DNA of 64,000 bases from Cryptomeria japonica (GCF_030272615.1 NC_081406.1:185729770-185793769); one strand, 5' to 3'; counted from the stretch's first letter, positions 21,876-33,443 are shown. The notes: generated by a model not told the origin, from the sequence alone. Translations and numbers: made by a program.

Positions 21876-22294
21876 ATGATGTTTCTGGTCTTTCTCTCTT
21901 CCGTTTCTCTCTGGCAGTGGCATTCTGAAACCAGAAAAAGACGTTTTTGCCTTCAACTCGTCCATGGAGCTGCAGCTCTGCAGTAATGCGGTTTACTTGC
22001 TCCACAGAAGGCTTTCTAGTTCCATTCGCGTAAAAGGACTCCAGTATTCTTTTTTGGCTTTCTGTTGCCTTCCATCTAGTGGAAACACTCCTCATGCTTG
22101 TGCTCTCAATAACACTGGTAGATCTGGTGAGCCTGAAATCTGAAGAAAACAAAATAATAGGTTATTCTACGGCAATAAACAACATCGTACCGAATTGAAA
22201 AAACTAGACTTTTAAATAAAATGTGAACACCCCGATTCATTCTATAAACTCAGATCCACCCAGTTGGTTTACCTGAAGTGGATCCGCAATCCAT
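21876..22294 (-). CDS. WOX: WUSCHEL-related homeobox (WOX) gene, exons 1-2 (partial)
   Basis: WOX proteins are plant-specific nuclear transcription factors that control stem cells and organ growth. My model has exon 1 at 22294-22273 (ATG; MDCGSTS), an intron with GT at 22272 and AG at 22140, and exon 2 at 22139-21876, ending at a GTGAGT donor (21875-21870). The phase fits across the junction (G|AT = Asp). About 95 codons are open, without stops. The homeodomain starts near residue 33 with TRWKATESQKRILESFYANG and ends with helix 3 (GKNVFFWFQNATAREKRKRER); WFQN is intact and two extra residues in the loop are typical of WOX. The WUS-box would be in a later exon, which I did not find to the left. 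Next to it are a TATA-like site and a minisatellite. It may be a live gene with long introns or an isolated fragment. Confidence 0.75.
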
Positions 22295-22410
22295 TATGTT
22301 TCGCAGGCCCTAAACTCGAAATATCCTCATAAACTGAAGTTACTTCTATAAATCTAGAGAGCTTACCCAGGTAACTCTAAGCCGATGGTAGGTAATTAAA
22401 GGAGAAGGGT

Positions 22411-22420
22411 GGTATAAATA
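22411..22420 (-). promoter_or_regulatory. Possible TATA-like element upstream of WOX
   Basis: TATTTATACC on the - strand, about 120 bp upstream of the proposed ATG at 22294. The same sequence context (GCTTATTTATACAACCC) is kept upstream of the pseudogene copy at about 3899-3915. Its position suits a core promoter with a short leader. Unproven. Confidence 0.4.
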
Positions 22421-22435
22421 AGCAGAATATGAGAG

Positions 22436-22880
22436 ACAAACTAGCACATGGGTGTCAAAGTTGATTGGATACAGCAAAAGGAGGATGAGAATCAATGGAT
22501 TTTGGGAAAGAGGAAAATAAATTCAGGAAAGTGATTTCCATTGGTTTAGTATGAAAAGGTTGGGGGCAAACTAATACATGAGTTTCAAGTTGAATGGGTA
22601 AATGAAAAGGAGTAGAATCAATGGATTCGATTTTGGGAAGGAGGAAAATGAGTTAGGCGAAGGGTTGTAATTTCCACCATGTGATATGAGGGAGTTGGTG
22701 ACAAACTAATAAATGAATTTCAATGTTGATTGGGTAAGAAAAAAAGAAAGAGTAGAGTCAATGGATTTTGGAAAGGATAAAAATGAGTTGGCCTAAGTGA
22801 AAAATTTTCCACAGTTTAATCAAATAATATTGAATGAGTTAGGAGGTATGTCAATGGATTTTGGGAAAGAGGAAAAATGA
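22436..22880 (-). repeat. Minisatellite upstream of WOX (about 3.3 units of 125-135 bp)
   Basis: Units begin at about 22436, 22562 and 22697, with a partial unit at about 22840. Each contains ATCAATGGATTTTGGGAA(A/G) and a (G/A)CAAACTA(G/A)(C/T)A(C/A)ATG phrase. Units of the same family flank the pseudogene at 3600-3890, and another fragment lies at about 23350-23400. Confidence 0.75.
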
Positions 22881-23400
22881 TAGAGATCTCAATAATATTT
22901 GATGAATAAATTTAAGGTAAAATTATTTTTTAGTCTCTCATTGGCAAAGCGTAAAGTGTGTGGTGTTATAGTTTTAAACATTTGGAAATTATATCAAAAG
23001 TGTCACTAAATTCAATCTTATCATGCAAAAGTCGGCTATATGTTCGAAAGTGAACACTAAAGATAGGCTTTCATAATCTATAACTGTTCAAAAAGAATTT
23101 GAGGATGTAAATAATTATTTATAGTTTTTAGAGTAGTGGGAGTTGTCAACTAGAATAAAAAGATGTTGTGTCATTTCAAATGGTTAAAGTAAATATAAAT
23201 TTATTAATTTAAGTAACCTCTAAATTTGTAAATAAAATTTTAATGCATTTTTTGTAATAAGAGTTGTAAGGAGATTAGAACTAGTATAGATCCAATACAC
23301 TTATTCAAAGAAGTCAAAGATTTATCAATTTGAAGTTGCCTATTTATCAAAATGAGTTAGGTGGAAGGGAAGTAAAGGAAAAGGAGTAGAATCAATGGAT
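22881..23400. other. AT-rich spacer, no gene seen
   Basis: No gene recognised. The last 50 bp repeat part of the minisatellite unit and stop where a LINE 3' end begins at about 23401. Confidence 0.5.
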
Positions 23401-23401
23401 C

Positions 23402-23935
23402 ATGGAAAATGGTGCAGCTATGATGAGAGTATATGCTACCAATATGTGGGCTATGGTGGCTAGATTGGAGAAAATGCACAATGAAAGGATCTTTGTGAAT
23501 CTGGAGATGGGTGTTGGGGTCTCTAGCTCCAAGGATTTCCCTCGCTCCACGAGGAGGACCAAACAAGTCGCAAAGGTTGTGGAGGCTCCTATGCCTCAGG
23601 ATCTTCTTAACCTCAAGGTAGCTGCAAAGATCATGTTAATGCTGGAGAAAGAGGCTACTGATAGTATCAATATTTTCGTGTTGTGGGGTGGTTATTTTTT
23701 GTTGTTTTCTCCCAATACCTCCCTTGTTTTTTCCTACCTTTTCCTATGGATGTTGTGTTTTGTTGTTGTTAATGTTGGTCTAGATACTCTATTGTTCTAT
23801 CTTTGGAATTGTTGTATGGGGTTTCGGGACCCCTCAAAACCCATTTTTTGCTTAATCAAAAACATTTTATTTCAAATTTATGGACCCCACAAATTAACTA
23901 ATATTTTCACATTCAAAATAACCCCATAGATTGGG
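23402..23935 (+). mobile_element. LINE 3' end (short C-terminal frame plus 3' UTR)
   Basis: A short frame (23402 to about 23680) reads as a helical C-terminus (MWAMVARLEKMHNERIFVNLE ... NLKVAAKIMLMLEKEATDSINI), followed by a T/G-rich 3' UTR. A distinctive end, GGGTTTCGGGACCCC then TTTGCTTAATCAAAAACATTTT, is shared with the - strand sequence at 63683-63735. That identifies the 3' end of one LINE family. It abuts the 5' part of LINE copy B. Confidence 0.6.
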
Positions 23936-24975
23936 AGAATGTGCTTCTCTTCTAGGGTTTAGAATTTTTTGCGGCTAAACTTTGGCTCTCCCCTTGGCAT
24001 ACTGCACCATCTGCATAGGAGTTTTGGTTGTTTGTTGTATAGTTGCATTTACTATGGGTTTTTTGAGCCTTTATATTATCCTCATCTGACCCTAGCCTAG
24101 TTGTTTCTGCTAGAGTTGGTGGTACGGATTTGCACAATGGATCCCCCTCTTAACAAGGGACCTCAAAAATTTATTCTGAAGATGTTCCATGAGGTACATC
24201 CACTTTTCCTTTGGCTGATGTGATTTTACCAATCCCGTATTTTGATCTTGCATGTGAATGGTTAGAACATCATACTTTATTTTTTTACTTTGTAGGGAGA
24301 ACTCCACATGAAAGTGTGCTCAAAGACTGGGTTTCCAAAGCCTGGGCCCCTTATGGGCTCCGCTTAGCCATGATTCAAAACCTGGCTAAAGGTTTCTTTC
24401 TTTTCCGTTTTGAGACTACCTAGTACATTTCTAAAATTTTGCAACATGGACCTTGGTATGTAGGTCTTCCTTGCTTGTTTTACAGTCCTCGACCCATGAT
24501 TTTACCATCTCTGATGACGCTAGGCTTTAGGTGCCAATTTGGATTAAATTTACTAGGTTGCCTTTGCCTTTTGTGCCTTTTCTTCAAAAATATTGCCTCC
24601 TCTGTCAACAAATTTTTATGTATCAAACCTGACAAATTATTCTAGTCCCGTCCTCAAAAATGGGTCTGTGTAGAAGTTTATTTGTCACAAGATCTCAAGG
24701 AGTCTATTGACATCCAAATAGGGTCTTTATGGCATATCCAGAAGCTTACTTATTTTAACCTTCCCAATACTTGTTACCATTTCCAATCTGTTTTACATAA
24801 GATTAGGGATTGTCCCTTGGTTACTCCACCCCCTCAGCCTCAACCTCGGGATGAGCCTTCCCGCTAAGGAGATAAAAATGCACTGAAGTTTGATGAGAAA
24901 TGGACCACTGTGGCTGGCAAAAAAAATAGAACATTGGCTTCTGGCTCTGGGTCGATAACTTTGCAGTCCACCAAG
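23936..24975 (+). mobile_element. LINE copy B: leader and ORF1, left of the Copia insertion
   Basis: Aligns with 10-1040 of copy A. ORF1 starts at the ATG at 24137. The DUF4283-like block is clearest here (FDLACEWLEHHTLFFYFVG then GLRLAMIQNLAKGFFLFRFE). The zinc knuckle near 24770-24815 has lost its second Cys (CYHFQSVLHKIRDC). Frameshifts and stops are present, but the Trp codon in DEKWTTV, which is a stop in copy A, is intact. The Copia element is inserted after ...LQSTK at 24975, and ORF1 resumes at 29990. Confidence 0.8.
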
Positions 24976-25437
24976 TGTTGAAATGTGGCGATTGATCAGA
25001 AAAGTAGTGTACACTCAACACGTATTCTTGCCGGGGTCAGAGGGCGGGCCAAGCCCTAGGCAGGGGTTCGAGGGCAGTAGCCCCCAAGAAAAGTGGGGGT
25101 TCGAGGGCGGGAGCCCCCGAAAAAACAAAAATTTTGGGTTTTTTATTATGAAAACCGACATTGTAATAAAACTCTAAAAAGGCTGACTTTGTTTTTGCCC
25201 TAAAAACGCATGTTATAAGCGACTGGGATGCTTAAGGCATTGTAAGGTTGATGTACTATTTTTGCTAGATAATAAGAAAGATTGGACGACTGTGTATAGT
25301 GGACATAACCCATTCTGGGTGAACCACATTAAATCTCTGTGTTATCTGTGTCCTGTTTTATTTCTTTATCTTTTGTATTTAAATCTGCATATAATTGTTA
25401 GTTCATATTTGCTTCGGATCTGCTTGAAACCCTAACA
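24976..25437 (+). repeat. Copia 5' LTR (462 bp)
   Basis: Begins TGTTGAAATG and ends CCCTAACA. It carries GC-rich inverted pieces (GGGGGTTCGAGGGCGGGAGCCCCC type) near 25060-25125 that can form a hairpin. Its partner is the 462-bp 3' LTR at 29523-29984. Confidence 0.95.
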
Positions 25438-25439
25438 AT

Positions 25440-25455
25440 TGGTATTAGAGCAAGG
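25440..25455 (+). other. Primer binding site (initiator tRNA-Met-like)
   Basis: TGGTATTAGAGCAAGG begins 2 nt after the 5' LTR. It matches the plant initiator-Met primer site apart from about two changes. Confidence 0.85.
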
Positions 25456-25497
25456 TTTTCTATAAATTGGCAGGACTCTTAGATTTGAGTGGGAGCA

Positions 25498-28400
25498 ATG
25501 GAGGATTCCAAATTCAAGGTCGAAAAGTTTAACGGTCAGAACTATCAGTTATGGAAAATGTAGATGGAGGATTACCTATATCAAAAGGATTTGTGGCGGC
25601 CATTGGAAGGAAAGGCAAAGAAAGTGACCACAATGTCAGATGAAGAGTGGGACATTTTAGATAGCAAGGCACTAGGATCCATTCGATTGTGCCTTGCACC
25701 ATCTGTAGCATTCAATATAATAGAAGCAAAAACAACTGTAGATTTGATGGCGACATTGGCAAAGTTGTATGAGAAACCCTCAACTTCGAATAAGGTATTT
25801 CTTATGAAGCATTTGTTTAATTTGAAAATGAGTGAGGGAGGATCTGTAGCAGAGCACTTAAATGAATTTAATACAATTACCAATCAATTGTCTTGGGTAA
25901 AAATTACCTTTGCAGAAGAGGTTAGGGCTCTCTTGATTTTATGTTCTTCGCCAGAAAGCTAGAATAGCTTGGTTATGGCTGTAAGTAACTCTGTCTCTGG
26001 TAAAAATACTTTGGTATTTGATGATATTGTTGGTGTTATCCTAAGCGAGGAAATGTGAAGGAAAAGCACAGGTGAGACTCCAATATCATCGGGTAGTGTT
26101 TTGAATGTGGAGAACAAAGGAAGATCAAAGGAAAGAGGAAAAGGCCCTGGGCATGAGAAGTCACGAGGGAAGTCAAAGAAAGGATGCTCTCAATCTAGAG
26201 GAAAGAAAGATTGCTGGTACTGCGGAAAGCCTGGTCATCTAAAGAAAGATTGTTGGTCTCGAAAAAACAAAGAAGGGGACAAAAATAAAAATGGCAGTAA
26301 GGAAGCTAATATTGCAAGTAATACTTTACAAGATGCTTTAATCTTATGTTTTTATAATGTTAATGATTCCTGGGTAATAGATTCTGGGGCTTCATTTGAT
26401 GCTACACCCCGTAGAAAATATTTTCTAGATTATGTTCAAGGTGATTTTGGATAGGTATATTTGGGTGATGATGAGCCTTGTCAAATTGTTGGAAAATGAA
26501 AGATAAAGATCAAGTGGCAGAATGGAAATGGCTGGTTTTTGCAGGAGGTAAGACATGTTCCTAACTTAAGAAGAAATTTAATTTCTGCAAGGCAACTAGG
26601 CAGTGAGGGTAGCAACCTTCTCAGACAGCATCTGGAAGGTCAGTAAATGATCATTAGTAGTAGCTAAAGGTGCGAAGGTAGGCACATTATATCTGTGTAT
26701 TGGTAACACTTACTCTACCCTAGCTGCTACAGATAAAGTTACTGTAGGGACAACAACAATAGATGTTGCAAGAACAGATTCGATAATGTGGCACCATAGG
26801 TTTGGGCACATGAGTGAGAAAGGGATGAAAATCCTTCACTCCAAAAATCTATTGCCAAGACTAAAGAAGATTGATTTAGAGTTCTATGAAAACTGCATTT
26901 ATGGCAAACAAAAAAGACCCAGATTTCTCAAGGTTGGGAAAGAGAAGAAGAGTGAGAAGTTAGAGCTTGTGCATTCAGATGTATGGGGATCAGCTCAGGT
27001 ATCATCTCTTGGTGGCTCTTGTTATTATGTTATATTTATTGATGACTCAACCAGAAAAACATGGGTATATTTCCTAAAACAAAAATCAGATGTTTTTTAA
27101 ACTTTTAAGAAATGGAAAGCTTTGGTTGAGAATGAGACAGGAAAAAATTTGAAGTGTCTTAGATTGGATAATGGAGATGAGTATTGCAGCAAAGCATTTG
27201 AAGATTACTGCTCCTTAAATGGGATTAGAAAGTAGAAGATAGTTCCAGGAACTCCACAAGAAAATGGTTTGTCAGAGAGAATGAATAGGACTATCATGGA
27301 ACGTGTGAGGAGCATGAGATTGCATGTTGGATTGCCCTTACATTTTTGGACAGATGTTGTACATATTGTTGTCTATTTGATAAATAGAGGACCTTCCACC
27401 CCTTTGGATGGTGGTATTCCAGAGGAGGCATGGACTAGTAAAAAGGTAAATTATTCTTTTCTAAAAACCTTTGGTTGTGAAGCTTTTGTCCATGTTGATA
27501 AAGAAAACAGAACCAAGCTTGATGCTAAATCTCAGAAATGTACCTTCATTGGATATGGGATAGATAAATATGGCTATTGGTTATGGGATTTTGAAAATAA
27601 GAAAATAACTAGAAGTAGAGATGTTATATTCAATGAGAAGGTTATGTATAAAGAATAGATGCTGGAAAAGAAGCATGAACAGGACAAGCAAGAATATGTG
27701 GTGTTGGATGAGATTCCTAAAAATGAAATGCCACAGGTACTTGATGCTTAGCAACAACAGAATGTCCCACAAACTCCTGCAAGTGTTAGATGTTCTACGA
27801 GGTCAAGTAGACCCCCTAAAATATTTTCTCCTTCTTTGTATTCTATATTATTAACTGATTCTGGTGAACTAGAAGAATATGAAGAAGCAATGCAGGTAGA
27901 TGTCAAACAACAGTGGGAGCTAGGCATGAAAGAGGAGATGATCTCCTTGATGAAAAATAAGACTTGGGACTTAGTCCCTTTACCTGCAGAAAAAAGAGCC
28001 TTGCCTAACAAATGGGTTTATCGGCTAAAGGAGGAGGAAGGAGGTTAGAAAAGATATAAGGCCAGACTTGTGGTAAAAGGTTTTGCACAGAAAAAGGGTA
28101 TAGATTATGATGAAATATTTTCTTCAGTTGTAAAAATGACTTCAATTAGAACTGTACTTAGTCTTGTGGTTGTAGATGATTTACATCTTGAACAATTAGA
28201 TGTGAAAACAGCTTTTCTCCATGGAGATTTGGAGGAGGAAATTTACATGTTGCAACCATAGGGATATGAGGTCAAAGGTAAGGAGAACTTGGTGTGTAGG
28301 TTGAAGAAAAGTTTGTATGGCCTAAAGCAAGCACCCCGACAATGGTATTTAAAATTTGATAGTTTCATGGCTGAACACAGTTACCATAGATGTCATTCTG

Positions 28401-29386
28401 ATCATTGTGTATATTTTAAGAGATTGGATAATGATAGTTATATTATCCTGTTGCTTTATGTTGATGACATGCTTGTTGCTAGTTCTAACATGGAACACAT
28501 AAATGATCTTAAATAGAAATTAGCCAAGTCATTTGCTATGAAGGATTTGGGTGCAGCTAAGCAAATTCTGGGTATGAAGATTACACGGGACAAAAAAAAT
28601 AGAACCTTGAATTTGTCCCAAAGTGAATATATAAAGAAGGTGTTGAAAAGATTTAACATGCAGGATGCAAAATCAGTTAGTACACCTTTGGCTAGTCATT
28701 TCAAATTGACTAAGGAGATGTGCCCAAAGGCACAGGAAGAAGTAAAGAAAATGTCTAACATCCCGTATTCATCAGCTATTGGCAGTCTAATATATGCAAT
28801 GGCAATTGTGAGCAAGTTTATGAGTAATCCGGGTATGGAACAGTGGAATGCTATGAAATGGATCCTTCGGTATTTGAAAGGAACCACTACGAAGGTATTA
28901 TGTGTCAAAGGATCTAATGCTGCTCTGAGTGGATTTGTTGACTCTGATCTGGCAGGTGATATTGATTCACAGAGGAGCACTACGGGGTATATTTTTACTT
29001 CAGGGGGAACTGAAGTCAGTTGGATTTCTAGGCTGCAAAAGGTTGTTGCACTTTCAACCACTGAAGCTAAGTATGTTGCTGCTACAGAAGCCAAAAAGGA
29101 GATGATTTGGTTATAATGTTTTCTGGAGGAATTTGGTCAGACACAGGACGATCGCCCATTGTATACTGATAGCCAGAGTGTCATTCATCTTGCGAAGAAC
29201 TCTACTTTTCATTCAAGGACAAAGCACATTCAGCTCAAGTACCACTTCATCTGGACTGTTTTGGAGGAGGGTCAGTTACAGCTTGAGAAGATTCACACAA
29301 GTGAGAATCCTGTCGATATGTTCACGAAGGCAGTTCCACAGGAGAAGCTGATTTCTTCATCAGTTTCTATTGGTCTTCTTGATTGA
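25498..29386 (+). pseudogene. Copia gag-pol polyprotein, decayed
   Basis: Starts at the ATG at 25498 (MEDSKFKVEKFNGQNYQLW). Domains in order: gag to about 26060; zinc knuckle CWYCGKPGHLKKDC (26215-26256); protease with DSGAS (about 26384); integrase zinc region with HHRFGHMSEKGMK (26789 on), where the first Cys of CxxC is now Tyr; integrase core from 26960; RT with YVDDMLVAS (28460); RNase H with STTEAKYVAA (29056) and TDSQSV. A dozen or so stops (for example TAG 25561, TAG after PESS at 25960, TGA at 26056) and one frameshift at about 26610-26660 break it. Many stops replace Trp or Arg codons, as expected from C-to-T decay. The final stop is at 29384-29386. Confidence 0.95.
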
Positions 29387-29462
29387 TAATTGTGGAATTT
29401 ATACCAATCGAGTCCCAATGTTTTATCTAGTGGATGGTGCATGTACAATGGTGTCGTGTAGT

Positions 29463-29526
29463 ATCAGTCTCCAAGTGGGAGATTGTTCGGTGTGGAGCCT
29501 GATCAGTCTCCAAATGGGAGATTGTT
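29463..29526 (+). repeat. Duplicated polypurine tract / LTR-start unit
   Basis: Two imperfect units of about 39 bp: 29463-29501 and 29502 into the 3' LTR start. Each has TCTCCAA(G/A)TGGGAGATTGTT followed by a G-rich LTR-like start and (C/A)CTGATCAG. The second tract directly precedes the LTR at 29523 and is the likely functional one. Confidence 0.8.
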
Positions 29527-29984
29527 GAAATGTGGTGACTGATCAGAAAAGTACTGTACACTCAGCATGTATCCTGGCTGGGGTCCGGGGTCGAGCTAGA
29601 CCCTGGGTAGGGGTTCGAGGATGGCAGCCCCCGAGAAAAGTGGGGGTTTGAGGGCGAGAGCCCTCGAGAAAAAAAAAAATTGGGTATTTTTTTGATGAAA
29701 ACCGACATTGTAATAAAACTCTAAAAAGACCAACTTTATTTTTGCCCTAAAAACGCATGTTATAAGCGGCTGGGATGCTTAAGGCATTGTAAGGTTTATG
29801 TACTATTTTTACTAGATAATAAGAAAGATTGGATGACTGTGTATAGTGGACGTAACCCATTCTGGGTGAACCACGTTAAATCTCTGTGTTATTTGTGTCC
29901 TCTTTTATTTCTTTATCTTTTGTATTTAAATCTGCATATAATTGTTAGTTCATATTTGGTTCGGATCTGCTTGAAACCCTAACA
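29523..29984 (+). repeat. Copia 3' LTR (462 bp)
   Basis: Same borders (TGTTGAAATG...CCCTAACA) and the same length as the 5' LTR at 24976-25437, then CCAAG. Confidence 0.95.
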
Positions 29985-29989
29985 CCAAG

Positions 29990-30310
29990 AACCCTTCAAA
30001 CACTAGTAATCAAGGGAATGCTATCCTCCCATCACAATCTGTGCCTACGAATTCACTGCGGCCTTCGAGTACACCACAAGCGGCCTCTATAATGATTTCT
30101 TGGTGCTATAGTTCTCCTCCTGCGATGATGCACCCCCAATGGTCTTGTAGCCCTTCTCGCTTACATGACGAGGAGGTGTAGGGCCACGAGACTTGCACAA
30201 AATTTGCCTCCCCTTTAAATAGGCACTATATCGTCAGATTTATTGAAGAACAGTTATGCTCGCCTGGGCGGGCCTTATTTTGACAATATGGATGTGGTTT
30301 TGGCATTTTC
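29990..30310 (+). mobile_element. LINE copy B, right of the Copia insertion
   Basis: ORF1 resumes with NPSNTSNQGNAILPSQS and ends at a TAG at 30179-30181, matching copy A at about 1045-1237. The inter-ORF region follows to about 30305, where the sequence joins the internal 3' end of Copia-2 before the ORF2 start. Confidence 0.8.
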
Positions 30311-31577
30311 TTGGCACTTGGATGTTTTTCCACATCTAGTGTTGCAATCAATGCCAAAGGGGGAGATTTTTGGCCATATCATGGAATTGATTACATGTTG
30401 CATTGATATTTTTCATTGATGTCAACACTTACTATTATGGTTATTTACCGACTTCCTGTAGAATGATTGGATTGAAAAGATAATTAGTTGATTGTCACGG
30501 GTATGATCCGGTTGATGGAATAAGTTTGTATGGATGGTTTATATGCTTCACAAGTATGTTTCAGTAAGTTGGTATTGACTTCATGATCAGATGCTATCTC
30601 ATGTTCTAGTTAGCCTACTTTATTGGTTTGGTAAGGGTTTCACGACAGAGCCTTATTGAATATCTTTGATGTAATGCATCAGTGGTATTGGTGTAGCATC
30701 TAGAAGGGATCCACAATGTTGATGATGATTATGCTCATGCCTCGACTGATTGGTGTTATTTCTTTGGTTTGTGAGGATCTAATTTAGGTCTGGTGCTATC
30801 TAGGTTATGGACCGATTTTCATGTAATGTGTTGGTGGATCCTCGTATGCGCTTCAAGGATATTTTATTGATTCGATGATGTTTGTTTGGCCTTAGGACAA
30901 CATTCTTTATTATTTTATTTCGGGATTATGTAGTGAATCTATTGAATTATCATTTGGGTGTCCAACCTAATTGGTTAGGTCCTGTGTTGTCATAAATATA
31001 TGTAAGATCTCATTGAAGATCATATGGGAATGGCAAGGAGTGAATAACGTAATAATCATTTGTGTAGAGGATTCTGTCGATCATAGGTGATTGACTTGGG
31101 TTTATGTAAGATGTTTTACACCTCTAGTATTGACCATAACTAGAATGGTGATCTTGCATGTTTGATGCTATCAATGACAGTTCTTCTCTCTAGATTGTGG
31201 TCCAAATATATTGAGGTGGTTGACATCTCTAGAGTCAGTGATACTTCATTGTTATGAGTAGTGCGCTCTAGATAACGTTCCTTCATGCATGTGCATGCCC
31301 CTATTGTAATCATATACTTGCTACAGAAGTATCATTTAACTATGGGTAGGGTTTCCCATCGTGGTTTTTCCTCATTGAGGTTTTCCACATACAAATTATG
31401 GTGTTATGTTTTATTTTTGCATGGTATTGATTCTCTGGTTTTTATTTATGCTTTAATGTTTAATCAGTTATTCCGATATAAGGTTTTAAGTGTTTTAATT
31501 TACATAATCTGTTAACAACTGATTCAGCCCCCCCTCGCTTGCCCCCACCTCTCATTTGTTCAGTGGTTATCCTAACA
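30311..31577 (+). mobile_element. Copia-2 3' end: polypurine tract and 3' LTR (1,210 bp)
   Basis: A short internal piece ends in a polypurine tract at 30356-30367 (AAAGGGGGAGAT), then the LTR runs from 30368 (TTTTGGCC in place of TGTTGGCC) to CCTAACA at 31577. It matches the 5' LTR at 7824-9019. The rest of the element is missing on the left, where it is fused to LINE copy B. Confidence 0.8.
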
Positions 31578-32929
31578 GTGTGTACTTTGACTCCTGGTAG
31601 AGATATTCCTTTCCAGATATTTGAAGGTTTTGATATCCAAAGTGAGGCACCTATGCCCCCACATAGATTTGACATCAAACTAGATGTGAGGATAAAGGAC
31701 CCCAATCAAGAATGGGCCCCTTGATGCATTGAAGTTGGAACGAGACCTTATTGATGACATAAGGTTTAATTCCTGTGAGGAATTTATGAGTGATGATGAT
31801 TTCATTCATATAAGGGAGTTTCAAAAATTCATGTTAAGGATTATGATGGTTGAAATGCATAGAAGGAAGGATATTCAGCTCGACCTTTTTGGGGAAGAGG
31901 AGAGACTTAGGAAAAACGATGAACTTCTGAGAAGTGCAAAGGGATAGTTAGCTATCATGACCCTTGAAATGGGTAGGCACACGGGAAAAGGAGTGGTGTG
32001 CTTCTTCTTTAGGGGTGAGATATCTCATTTTCTATTGCATTTGATGCCCTAAGGAGATGACATGATATTGATTTGGAAAATATGGATCCTAAACATATGC
32101 ATAAGTTGCTTTTTGGGACTATTTTTGATGATCACCTGAATCAACTAGCTATTTGGTGCTTGAATCCAGTTACACAAAGACTGGCACTAAATCAAGAAAT
32201 GGATAGAGTTTTTGGAAGTATGATTGTCAATACCTTGGTAAATACTTCTGCCATAGAGGCCACATATATGACAGTGCATACGACAAAGTTTTCCCATAAG
32301 GTGGCACTAAAAAACTGACAATGAAATTCACATCTTAAAGGAGAGAGTGAAGTCTCTTTATGACCATTTGTATTTAGGACCAACATACCATCCCTCTGCT
32401 TTACAAGAATATCCTTCTGAAGAGGGTGTGGGATTAAGAAGAGATCTAGCCTAGGCTAGATTGGACATCTCAAGCATAAATAATGAAATTGACCAACTGA
32501 GATTGGATATGCCTCAATAATGGAGAAGAAGGAAGTTAGAGAAATGACAAGGGCCTTGTTAAATCTAATTTTGATGCAATTCTTGATCATGTCGATGTAG
32601 CATGGGATGAAAACAGCGAGCTCTTAGGGTTCAACTAGATTCTTAACGAGTCTAGCTTTAGACTCATTATGCTTATGATTATTGAATAGGTCACATTCAC
32701 ATTATTTAGTTACCAATAGAAATATTTATGAAGGTGATAAAGGGAGGTGCTTCAATTTATATATATGACGTATAAGAAGCTCATTTTTGGCCACAAGATT
32801 TAAGGAAGATTAACAAGAAATTCTAGGAGTACATTGACTTTTAGAAAAAATATTGCAAACTACACTAAAATAAAAATATGAGAGATGACGTTGTCAAAAA
32901 TCTTGAAGTTTCCCACTATAACTATGATA
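31578..32929 (+). pseudogene. Unknown reading frame downstream of the Copia-2 LTR, duplicate 2
   Basis: The longer version of 20654-21777. Frame pieces: 31580-31724 (TPGRDIPFQIFEGFDIQSEA), 31729-31947 (a charged helix: MKLERDLIDDIRFNSCEEFM...HRRKDIQLDLFGEEERLRKNDELL), and 32073-32318 (MENMDPKHMHKLLFGTIFDD). Frameshifts separate them. It contains about 260 bp (around 32293-32560) that duplicate 1 lacks. The family is unknown. Homology with the other copy stops at 32929 (21777 in the other copy). Confidence 0.5.
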
Positions 32930-33443
32930 ACTCCAGTTGGGAGAAAATATCTCCCCTACTCTATCAAGCTTTTCATTCCTTCTCACTAATACATTTGCAC
33001 TAGATTTTTGACTGAGGTTTCTGATGGAGAAGGTATATTGTGGCCAAATTTGATTTGTTTTTTTAAAAATGCCCGCATTTGTCATTATTCCGACGGAAAT
33101 TACCCATTTGGTTTCGACGAAGAAGGCATTAGCAATGAGAATTTTCTTTTTTTCAAAAATGTGCTCGAGTTCATCATAATTCCGACGACAGGGGCCATTA
33201 CAAAATAAAAAAAGAGGTAGGGAATTCATTTGTGAATTGCAATCCCACGTAGGCATCCGTGGCGACTTCAACCCCCAAGAACATCAAACCCACGTCGAAG
33301 GCAATCCCACATAGGAGGTAGATTCAAATTGCCCTAGTTTCTAATTTCATGTTGCAAAAAATATACATGTGGTGGTTAATTGTCCTAGTTTAATGTCATA
33401 AAACCATAGAACTATGATTGAGGAGTGAGCATTCAATTTTGTA
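32930..33443. other. Spacer, no gene seen
   Basis: No recognisable gene. It contains several CGACG-rich words (CCGACGGAAATT, CCGACGACAGG) like those at 59750-59930, possibly traces of one small repeat family. Confidence 0.4.

Larger units (their letters stand above)
24976..29984 (+). mobile_element. Copia LTR retrotransposon (Tnt1/Tork-like), complete structure
   Basis: A 5,009-bp element with two 462-bp LTRs, an initiator-Met-like primer site and a polypurine tract, flanked by 5-bp target duplications CCAAG at 24971-24975 and 29985-29989. It sits inside LINE ORF1. By eye the LTRs differ at about 10% of sites, mostly by transitions, so the insertion is old. The gag and pol order (protease, integrase, RT, RNase H) is Copia type. 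The gag and the DSGASFDATP protease block resemble the Tnt1/Tork lineage. Confidence 0.95.
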
